The position numbers and the translations under genes were made by a program. Below, piece by piece: positions 27,201 through 39,200 of a DNA stretch of 64,000 nucleotides (its first letter is position 1; the number at the start of each line of letters is the position of its first letter). This DNA comes from Stichopus chloronotus (lineage: Eukaryota > Echinodermata > Holothuroidea > Aspidochirotida > Stichopodidae). A model generated the notes under the pieces. That model was not told where the DNA came from, did not search any database, and saw only the letters and a program-made list of their open reading frames with translations. The stretch is taken from positions 5,181,135 to 5,245,134 of the forward strand of contig CM037832.1 in the NCBI GenBank assembly GCA_021234535.1. Reading direction: 5' to 3'.

Positions 27201-30200
27201 TCGATATGACTGTTTTCTCATACCAATATATAGATTACAATAATGTACATGCCGTGTATACATGAAACAGTGTAGGCCTAATTCACTACAAGATCGCGCA
27301 ACAAGTTACACTAACAATGAACAAAAGCTAGGCCTAACAATAACATTGCAGGAATTTCCCACAGCCTTTCACTAAACAACTAAGCTATTGTTACCGGCCT
27401 TTCTCCCCAGATTTTATCACCCTCTGCGGGAAAAACCACAGTCTATTGTTTAAATTTGAATTCTGAATTTGAAAGGTGAGGATCAGGAAGCCCCATATGG
27501 GCTTATCAAGGACCCTATACCATGTTGATCGTGGATGAACACAGGCGAGATTCGCCTACTCTTTTCGATAAGTGTCCAGAGGATATCCAAGCAGGGGTGA
27601 AGCCAGACAATTGCCAATGCAAACAATCAAACCCAAACCTGCTCCCGGGACTGCCATTTAATGTCCCCATCCGACGGACGAGAGTGTATCCCCCAGTCTT
27701 TAGCTACTTTCACAAAGGCTGGGAGGGGTGGAAAACCTGCCCAGCTCAGCAGCCCATCAGCTGTGCCAAGCAACCTGAAGTGGACAAAACCTAAATCAGA
27801 CAACAGGAACCCAAATAACCCCCTCAGCATCACTGTAAACAGCTTTACTGAACAAGTCAAATTTGAATCCCCAGAAATTTTCCAAGTGGTTCCACCGGGA
27901 TTTGATCCAGGGACCCTTTGATTGCAAGACGGACACTCTAACTACCAAACTATCTCTCCACCCTTAGTTTATCGCAACTACGCCTTTTTTATTGCGGACG
28001 ATAACCGCGAATTATACAACGTTACAGCCGACTTTATTGTCAATGCTCAGCGATAATATTATCTCAAACTTGTCACGGCGATGAAAGTGTTGCTCAGCGA
28101 TCTGGCAATAATTTGGTGTACCCGACGAAAACCGAATATAACTCGCTGGCGATAATGTCAACCTTGAGGTAACACCACTGCACAGTTCCAAAAATTAAGT
28201 ACACGCCAACATTTACATTCATGTAATATGAGTCCCAGAATATTTACCCCAGAATACATATACCAAGTGTGTCATCAGTCAAAACTTCTCTTCTAAAAGT
28301 GGAACACTTGTACAGCATTTTCAACAGCTTGCATATCGAAGATAGGCTGAAGATAGACAGCTGCAATTCAGGTCAGTGGAGATACGTTGGAAACTTCACT
28401 TATGCTCACCCTACAATATTTTGTTAGGGGAGATTACAGTTTCCATTCCTGACAGATGATAACCTTCTAGGGCACAATTTACTCTTGTGTGGCATGTCAC
28501 TAGTTGATAATCTTTATTGACACCTACTTATACCCTATGAATAGGATTAAGTAGACTGATGCTTTGACGCCACGCTTGCTGCCAACAGTCATGTCCTTGT
28601 GAAATTACCCTAGTGCATGTGCTATGTTGTGAATCAACTGATGCCTTCACATTGTAACCTCTGATCACATCACATGCCCTATGACTTCCTCTAGAAACAA
28701 CAGGATTCTTGCACTAATTGGTCCATACACTTGGTTCATACTAATTGGTCCATACACTTACCGAATATGACATCTATCCGAGTTTTTGGATCTTGAGATA
28801 TCATGTTTATAAGGTTTCACAATTTGACCCCTGTTGACCTGAAGAGACCTTTGATCTTAACCAAAACCAATAGGCTCCTAGTATACCTGCTGTCTGGCAT
28901 AGTGGTTGGTAGCTAGTGCATTCACCTTCCAGCAGGGAGGCTTGGGATCAAATCCTGGTTGAGTCATACCAAAGATTTGAAAAAAAAAAAACTATTGAAC
29001 CTGTTGCTGTATTGTACTACTGCTCAGGATTAGAGATTGGAGCAGGGTGATAGTGAGTTAAACTGTGAGTGCATTGGCAGCTCTGGTCATATGATCTCCA
29101 GGGGCCCTGCCATGGACCTTGAGATGAACAGATTGTAAATATAGGGCTTTGAGCAAACATGTGAAGAATTCCACTAACTGGGAAGGAGCTCTATAAATCT
29201 ACTAGTTGTTGCTGTTGCTTGTTACTCAATGTGGTACACCTTCATACCAAATATGAGATGTATCCAAGTTTCCCTTCTTGTAATACAATGTTTACAAGCA
29301 AGGCATTAAAAAAATACACACATGAATGAATAATCAATCAATCAACCAATCAGTCAATAATTGTATACATACACCATCATGATTACAAAGTCAATGGTTA
29401 TATCATCAGAAGCAGAAATTTAAAATGTATAGAAAAATGGAAAGCTTTATCATAGGAAGCCGTGACCTTCAGAAGATTGTAAAAAGAATTATTTGAATTT
29501 CTTATAGCATAAAGGGTACATCAAAGCATTCACCAAATAGTATCTTCACTATTACCTACATGCTTGAACTAAGAGCCAGGTACAGTATGTGATGGTTGAA
29601 TTTAGTGAAACATCGTAGATACTGTCTGTCATAAAATAAGTTAGCAAAACAAAAGTATGCTACTCTCAGTGTCACAGCCAGATCCCCAAATTTACAAGAG
29701 AAACTCAAAATTTATAAAGTACAACTGCTAAGAACCCAAGGTGTCACACATACAAAGGATTTCGTAGTTGGCATTATGTACCATTCCAATGTTTACACGA
29801 ACTTAACCAAGGATGACCACTGCAGGTTAAGTCAAGAGAATTGCCTATAACATGGTTCAAGAAGCAAGCACTAAAAGTGAATACACTGGGATGGAAGGTT
29901 CTACAAGGGATAACTTATAAGCTACAACCACACACACAAAAGATATACACTCCAAGCTTTCAAAGGCTTATCAACAGAGCTGTAATTATATGGTGTATTA
30001 GTTGCATTGTGGTAAAACTTTGAGTGAGTAGCAATAGTCATTGAAGACTAAATTTGCTGGGATGTTGGCCCAAAATTACTACTGTAAGCTTTAAGCTATC
30101 ACAGCTAAGCCTGAAAGCTAAGCTCAAGAGAATGTTTACCATTTTCCACCAAATTGCTAGACTGCACAATGGAGGTATATTACTCATGTGTCAGCTCTGA

Positions 30201-33200
30201 CTGCATTTATAATAAGAACGTCCGCAAACTATCACTGAGATTCCAACTAAATGTGCGCACAGAGTGACTGTCAGCTATTAAAATTCATGTATGCAGACGT
30301 AATCAATTACGCTCAGTAGCACTCCATACTTCTTTTCCTCAGGCTACGATTATTCATGTTCTTTTGACCCAATCATCGGACGTTAGGAAAGACTCATTAA
30401 TACAGAGACCTCGGATCTTTGATGAGACAAATCTCCAAGGGTTCGCAGGTGTTTAGGTTTGTAGGCCTGTATCAAACGGCCGTACATACCAACACCTGCT
30501 GGGAAGGTTACCAGATTGCTAGTTCTGTGTGTTATTTTTAAACCTGTGGTAAGTGCATGAAAGCATTTCTTTGCACAATCACAAAAGATACAACAAGAGC
30601 TCAGATTCATGATGTCAACTTGAGTTTTGGAGTCATGTAGAGAACAGGTAGGCTGAGGTACAGGTAGGGTGAGGTACAGGTAGGGTGAGGTACAGGTAGG
30701 GTGAGGTACAGGTAGGGTGAGGTACAGCTTGATTAGTTTCGTACAGTTTAGAAGAAAAAATGATTAGGGAGGACAACTAATTCTCCAAGAAGGACTGTGA
30801 AAAATTATGCTAAAGAGCTAAAACCTGGTCACAATGCTTAAAGACAAAAACTACTCACCCCAGACAGTTTCAATTCTCCCAACCACCTACATCTAGTCCC
30901 TCCCTCAGCTTGTCTTAAATTCCTCCACATATGTAATCAAAACAATGGATCCCTGTGTACGCTGTGTAATACAAGCTGCTCTGCATCTTTCCAATTTGCT
31001 GTCAATCTTGAGCCGTGTTCCCATTTGAGTGAGCGCGGTGGATCATGGTTTTATTGCATCGAGTGGTGTCGAATAACTTGATCCAGAACCGTGTTCCCAT
31101 TTGAGTGAGCGCGGTAGATCAACATGTTATATGAACACATTGCGTAAGCACGAAAAGGTCACCAACGTTTACAAGTCGGATATCGCACACTAGCACTGTA
31201 TCACAAAAATGTACATGTGCGGGTGTTGCTAACTGCATGCACACTACAACAGCAGCATAGTATTGGTCATATCATAATTTCGCAGCATAGCACTAACTTT
31301 GGGCCCACTTCCACGACGTACTGAGGAGCGTGAGGTATTAACACATGTCAAGAACGTCATTTGTTTTTTAATATGGAGGTAAACATTGCTGGTTTGGCAA
31401 GTTTGCTCGTGCTTCTATCTCAGTTAAGAGTTTATTACATCGAAGGCAGTTGACCACTTGACGAATGTTTCTCTTGTTGCACCTAAATGCCATTCGGCAG
31501 TTTATATACACTTTATATCAGGGGTTCAATTTATCGGTAACAGAGCAGATGTAAGAAGAAATTGTTTTGAAAAGCAACATACCGAAAATAAGTCAACGAA
31601 CAGACCAAATTTCTTATAAATTATCAGGGCGCAACTTTAAAATCCGTACCATATGAACGTGCTCGCTAGTTCTTTTAATTATACCTGATACCTTGTCCGA
31701 TTGCTACCGATTCTAAATTAGTACCATTATCAGAATTGCAGTAACTTAGCCCCTTCTTTGTCAATCAGTAGCGAAATACAGGCAGAAAATGTGCGCTGTC
31801 CATGTACGCTACACTACTGCACTATGGTGTATACACTTGCCCTACTAGCGACTTGCCCAGCGAGGCTTAAGTTAGAACTAATTACCCGCGTTTGCCACCG
31901 GAAAGCAAATGCATGCCGGGAAGGAATAAACCGGAGATGCAGGGTCACTTGATCTACCGATGTGTTCCCATTACGAACTTTGATCCAGAGCGGTCGATCT
32001 GATCTACCCCGATGGGTGCATCAAAATCGGTGGATCTTGATCTTGAGTGAGCGTTGTTGATCCGCGTTCCCATTAGAGTTTGATCTAGCGCGGTAGATCT
32101 TGATCCACTGCGCTCACTCAAATGGGAACACGGCTTAAGAGTACTGTAACTTAGAACCAGTTGAGAATTTTGCTTTCCAGGAGGTAAAAATATAGCTCAG
32201 GGTGATGCAATACAGCCTTGAAAGTGCTTGTCCAGTGCATTCATCTAGCCAATAACACTCTTGCCATCACTAGGCCTACATCCTCAGGCAATGCATTCCA
32301 CTCATTCACTACCCTCTGAGAAAAAAAGTAATGACGAATATTGATCCTACTTTCAACCTTCTGGAGTTAAAGACAATGACCTCTGGTAATTTTACTATTT
32401 GCAAACTTGAAAAAGTCAGAAAAGAAAAGTCAGAGAGGAATAAATTATCAAAACCAGGAACAATCTTGTACCCTTGTACAAAATCTCTGCATAATCTTCT
32501 CAGCTCAAGCAAAGTGGGATTTGAGAGACATAACCTACTATTACAAGAAAGACCCTTAAAGGCACTGGTCATTCTTGTAGCCCTGACTGGACTTTCTCAA
32601 GTAAATCTTCCTACTTACAAAAATATGGATTCCAAGCGTAAACAGCAAGTATACTCTAAATGAGGCCTAACCAACTTCTCATAAAGCCTAATAACAATAT
32701 CTCGCTAAAGGAAACTAAAATTTCTCTTAATCATACCTAAGATCCTATTCCCTCTTCTAGCTGCTTCAACACACTGCTTAGCTGGCTGTACTGGAGAATC
32801 TATGCAGACACCTAAGTCCCTTTCAACAGCAACCTCTTGCATTGACTGTCCATTCAAAGGGTAAGAATACCTGCAGGACTATTATTACCAGTTTATGCAT
32901 TACTTTGCATTTATCAATATTGAAAAACATTTACCACTCCTGAGACTTAGTGAAAACCTTGTCTAAATCCATTTGAAAACTAGCCATACATACAGTACAG
33001 AAACAATCATGGAGAGTTTGGAAATCAAATTTAAATGTACTGCACAGTATACCCCCAGGGCAAGGCTGGCATACTGTATCTGTTAATTTCTGGAAATTTT
33101 CATGTATCCTGATAACTTTTTAAACCTTTTTTTTTCCATATTGGCAGATATCACGTTCATGCAAGATCAATGTTTTTTTTTTTGGAATGCTATACAGATG

Positions 33201-36200
33201 GTCACTACTGTACATCTCAGTCTTAATTTCTTCCACAACAAACGTCACATTCCGTGAATTTGACCTAGCCAACAGGTACAAATGAATTGCCGTTCACAAT
33301 GTTTTCACCTCCATTAACCTTATGCAACAGTAACCCTATACATAAGGAAGTAAACGAGAGCAAAATTACTGAAATCAAAATTCACTGGTAAAATACTATT
33401 TGTAGAGTTAATTCCATTTCTATTTCTGTAGCTTTCATAGGAGTAACGTAAACAATATCATTACATACAGTGTATGTCAGAACCAATGTCACTGTTCCCT
33501 AAATTGCTTTCAGACACCCAACAGCTGTTTCTCAGAACTTGGTGAGTTGGGAATAGCAATTATCACACCGCATGAAGCAGCCACGACTGCATGGATCTTG
33601 TTAAGGTACTGAACTGCATGAGCAGTGAAGGGCAATGTTTAACCATGCATGCATCATGAGAAAATTGGCATACAACTACAGTAACTGCAAAGAGAAACAT
33701 GTGATCTGGGTACACAGTATACAACTTGTTCAGTATGTACAGCAATTTGTTTACCCAGTTTCAGCTTTCCAATGGGCACCAGTTGTTTAAAATAGAAGGA
33801 ACTGGGATCATGTTTGAGGGCAAAACTGAATTTGAGATTTTGATATCCCAGGTCATGCTAAAATTATTTAACCTCAGCAGACTTCTCCCACCCTGTTGAG
33901 ATCACTTATGCAGTTCTTACCAATCATGACATGGGATTCAACTGACTGTAATTTACTGTTCATTGTCTGCCAAACTCATCAAAAGGATCTTCACAAATAG
34001 TTTTCACCATATGGGTATCACTTTATTTGTCCCATGACACAGACAAAAGATATCGCAAGGTATCAGACTAAGAAGCTGGTATCGAAAGACGCTAAATTCG
34101 ATGACAGATCTGGATGTACAGTATTTTAAGAACTATGGGATGAAAACAATGGAAACATTGAACATCTCTTCACAGCCTCTATTCCTAGTCTCCTCCTTCC
34201 AAGCCCACACAATGGACGTGAATTTATACTCATGCATCAGCTCTGACTGCATTTGTAATACCAATGTCCACAAACTATCCCTTGGATTCAGACTGAATGT
34301 GCATACAGACTGTAAGCTATTAAAATTCATGTATGCAGACATGTATGCAGACCTAATCAATTACACTCAGTAACACTCAATACTTCTTTCACCTAGTCCT
34401 CACAAAATACACATAATGTACTAAAAATCATTTCCTGAGAAGAGCTTTTCTGCATGATAGAACATGACGTGATATCCAGATATATATGATTATGGTTAGG
34501 GTATCTTCCTCTCAAGGAGGTATAAACATGTATGATATCATGTGAGGATTGGCTGATTTTACTCCTTGGGCTATGATTATGCATGCTTGAGCCAACCATC
34601 AGATGTTAAAAAATGACTCATAAGTATGGAGACCTTGGATCTAAGACGAGACAAATACCTGAGCGTTCGCAGGCGTTTAGGTTTGTAGGCCGATGTTCAT
34701 GGCCGTACACACCAACACCTGATGGGAAGGTAACATCCTCCCCCATACCTGCAGCACTTGCTCCAGTAAGAGCAGCATTGTTTCTCACCTTAATAACTTG
34801 GGAAAGTGTTTCAATTTTATCGTCATCTTCGCAGCTATCCGTCTCGTGGCCACCATCGACAATACCTTCGTCTGCATTCAGGCTGCTGCTATCTTCATCC
34901 TTGGCCTCTGACGTCATCTGCATGATGAGGGCCTCCAGGGACTCACTGAGAACCCTCTCTTCCTCTTGGTCCAAGCCATAATCCAAAGAGCTGTAAATGG
35001 TCTGGCCCAACAACTTCACCAACTGGGATGAACGAAAACAACTCGGAGGGTTACTGTTGTGTGACAGCACTGGTGAAATTAACAAGATGGCCTCTCAGAG
35101 GCAAACAAACATGTTTAGTGCAGTATCTGACAATACTTTGAGATTCACTCTACCAATGTCAGTCACTTCTAAAACTTCATTTTTAAGTGCTCATCCTGTG
35201 AGGTATGATCATAAAGCACCTGGATGTACCTGTACTGTATGGTACTGGGGCCTAGACAGTACTGTGGTGGTGAGTGCAATATAATACATTATTTATCAGT
35301 AGTATGTCAGTTCTGTTTGCTGACCTTACCACTACCAAACTTACCATTTATATGAATCTGTGACGATTTAAATGGCAACCACTTCGCATCTACCCAAATT
35401 AAGCAAAATTTTGACAACGAAAAACTTTAGACAATGAAACTGATACCGACATTGGCTCTCACCTAGTCCTCACAAAGTACACATCATGTGCTAAATTCAT
35501 GTCTTGAGAAGACCTTTTCTGCATGATAGAAGATTAAGACATGATATCCAGATGTACCATAATGGTTTAAGGGTATATGTTCCTCTTGAGAAGGCACAAA
35601 CATGTATGATATCATGAGAGGATTGGCTGGAGCTACGATTGTGTCATCTAAATATTCATCAGCGACACCACTGTAATATTCTACAACTCATCCAAGCTAA
35701 CATTTATTTGAGCATGATCAGGAAATTCACAGACGCAGGGACAGTTTGTTAAAAGCCAGCTCCGACATTCTGAATTCCTGTACATATATGCATGCTGTTC
35801 ATAGTCTGTTGTGCATCAGTTGCCACAAAATGCAATTGTTTTATGGTCTTATTGTCACAAAATGTGGTAACTTTCCAAATATTTATACCAGGCTCTAAAT
35901 GGTCCAAACTATTTCAAGGGAGCAAGGCTCCACGGTGCAGTCAGTCATGTGTGCAACATAATGTACTCAATCCGGGGATGACAATTTCAGTACTCTAGTT
36001 TGTATAGAAATACCATCATAGGGTATAAGGCAACCTTATTACGCACCTCATACAGCAAGATTCAGAACCAGAGACACACAATATCAGCCTTGAGGCTTAC
36101 CTAATATAAGCTTTTTTCATATTATCAATTTATGATCAGTTGGCCTCCCTGATCTGGTTCTGTAACACCAAAGTAACAGGTGAACTTTCAAAAAGTACAA

Positions 36201-39200
36201 AATCTCTATTACTATAAAGGACCTTTTACTGGAAGGGTCATACTCAGGGTGCCAAAACATACAGAAGACACAGCAGGGGCTTGCCTGGACACTCATACAG
36301 TTATGTACACATGCTCTGAAATAAGGCACTGGGGTAGGTGGCACACGACACTGAATTGGATAATTTCTGTAGGGACTGACAGGTTTGTGCCTTGATACCA
36401 AAAACACTAGTATGACATCATTAAGTTGATGGGAGTTCAGAAAAGATGCCAGTAAATATTAATTAGAATGAAATTCCTGAAAAGGGCAATCCTGGAGTGA
36501 ACATCCCTATCAATGGTATATTTTTGTGGAAATCTGTGACACTTTTGGAAGCTGATGGCTGTCACTCAGAGGGGAATTTACTTTATTGCTGATATAAAGA
36601 AATTGTACGAGAACTCAATTGTGGTATGTTTGTTAAACAATTATGCTCAATTATGCTCAAATTTGTGTAAAGCTGGGGTACTGTGCATGTGAGCTAACAC
36701 TCTCCGAGTATTGGAGTATTAGTTCATGGTCTAGCACATAGCGTACAGAGAAAATGTTTGGATAAACAAGCCTCTATTGTTGCAGGAAATGGCCCTTTGT
36801 GGTCTCTCTGGCCTTACAGGTGTCAGCTAACATTTTCTTTGTTTTTCTTAACTGCAAATTTTGCCCCATTCATAGGAGGCAGACGTTGGGAGGGGAATAC
36901 TTTTCCCCACGAGGTTCTCTCCCTGCCAACTCCCCTTTCTCTCAACTGCTGGTTATGCCACTGGTAAAACTACCTTTACTAACAACTGTTGCAGGAAGGG
37001 AGTCTATGACTCACTCTGAGTGAGACTGCACACAAAGAAATTAATTTTTTTTTTCCTCACAACCAACCATCCTTCTTTAAAGGAGAATAGGTACTTTGTA
37101 ACATACATCTTGCATAACTTTGTACTTTCCTTTCAAATTTCAAAGCATATCTCTGCGACAGATTTGTTGTAAAACATTACACGTATGGCAAGATTGAGTC
37201 AGAAGGTGCACTAGTAGAGAAAAGTACCATTAACTTTTTAAATTTTTCTTACGTTGGTCCTACAGATAACATTCATGAGTAGCCCAAGGTGTTTTATGGG
37301 CCCATACCTAGCTGGAACATGGAATGTTGTTTGGTTGGTCATCAACGTTTACCTGACGAGTTCAGGTGCACATTGATGACCTTTTTCAAGAACGACATTC
37401 CTCATTCAGAATCAGGGAGACAAGAAGATATGTTCATGAAAAATTTATGTGGGGCATTAACAAAATTATACAAAAACTTTAAAAATTAAAAACTGTTTTG
37501 TCTGTCTACTAGGGTACTTTCTGACTGTTTTGTCTGTCTACTAGGGTACTTTCTGACTGTTTTGTCTGTCTACTAGGGTACTTTCTGACTAAATTGTCCA
37601 TTGGTAGATAATTGTTTACCACATATATCTTTTCAAGAGATATGCAAGCCTTATAGCCGATTTGTAAGAAGATGAAAGTGCCAAACATTATGGAAGACGA
37701 ATGTCACAACCACACATCCTCCTTTAAGGCTGTTTTAAACAGTGACTGGAATATTGGGGGAGAAGTTATTTGCTCAAGTGTTTAAGGTAGCTAGTGATTG
37801 CTTGCCAAGTAAACATCAGTTGTGTTTGCGTATTGTGCTATAGTTTATTGTAGGTCTGCAAAGGTCGCATTTTATCTACTGCCTGTCACAAAAAGCTGAC
37901 TCATGGGGAAATTCCTCTACTGTCAAAAATTACTGTCAAACTTTTTGTGACTTCTTTCAAACCAGATTGCCGAACTCTTTTAATTCCCAAAGGCAAGCTA
38001 AAGGACTCTCTGGAGGAAAAGTGGGAAAACATATCAGGGAGTGACGGGTAACGTAATATCTTGAACCCTGGTGACTTGCAATTGTCGTTGGGGTAGTGGA
38101 GACACCATGCTAAAATCATTGATATGTTCTTAAAGGGAAATAGGGCGTTTGTTCTAGAGAAAACGTCCATATTTTTGAAACCAATGTTTTTGGATGCAGA
38201 ATGACAGATAATTAAAAATAAGGAAGGACAGTAGCCTTCTTTTCAAGAAATAAGCTTCTCATAGACAGAAATTCAGTTATTTGTTGCTCAACACTAATTT
38301 GTTCACCCAAACTTTTCAAAATTCAAATGATGCATCTTCTAGCACTCATCACATGCATAATGTTTTGAGGAGATGAAGCTTTGGTAGGTGTATATTGATG
38401 AGACTGAATGGTTAAACAATGATTACCGCTATTTTCTTTTGCATGTCATGTTGGTGTATTTTAAACGCCCTAATTCCCTTTAAAGGGAGATATTGTTTGT
38501 AGGGAAAAACATTTTTAAAACCAATATTATTATTCCAAATAAGGTAAGAGAGTAGTATTCTGTAAGAGAAATAAGCTTCTCACAAAATAGAGATCACTTC
38601 AATTTGTTGCTCAAAAGCAATTTGGTTCACTCAAACTTTCACAGAGCTTCAAATAAATGCATCTTCCGAATTATTGACATTATGCATCTAGGATAAGTTA
38701 ACCTTATCCTAGACGTATTGAGGAGATGAAGCTATTGCTGATGTTTATTGATGTGACTGAATGGCTCAAACATGATTACAGCTATTATTATTATTTTTTT
38801 TTTGTATGCCAGCCATGTTTGGAACATCTTAAAGGAAGGGCTGAGGAACTTAAGAGTAATTTTTGTGGTATTTTCTATGAGAATAACTTTGTCAGCAGTA
38901 AATTCTTTAAAAACATCCCTACTGAATCATTGCCCACCTGGCACCTATAGATAGTTTCACCACTGGAGGTTGCACTAGTCAGACGCACATGTATATTAAA
39001 AATTAACTTACATGAATTTACTCAATTGTAATTATAATGCTAAGGTTACCTTGAATATCCTAACGGTCTATCAATACCAGCCTTATGAACCCAAACTAAA
39101 TAAATAAAGGGAAATAAATGCACTATGATACTATTTTGCTACAGGTCTTTTCTAGAAGTGGGCTGTACTCCTTCAAACTGTGTTACTCAAGGATTGACAT

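Larger units (their letters stand above)
19521..34788 (-). other. spire intron 3 (15.3 kb)
   Basis: The largest intron, full of mobile-element remnants: a TTAA MITE (22.25-22.59 kb), a polypurine tract (24.35 kb), a LINE tail (25.9-26.9 kb), a SINE (27.5 kb), a SINE inside a satellite fragment (28.8-29.3 kb), a duplicated block (30.2 and 34.2 kb), a 16-bp tandem (30.65 kb), a 1.1-kb inverted-repeat element (31.0-32.1 kb) and a second LINE tail (32.1-33.0 kb). No extra exon that fits the reading frame was found. Confidence 0.75.

Noticed and set aside
28891..28970. Possible tRNA gene
   Set aside because: A- and B-box words are present but the cloverleaf stems do not pair convincingly and a SINE body follows.
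34613..34981. 122-codon plus-strand frame
   Set aside because: Antisense shadow of spire exon 3, which is supported by homology.
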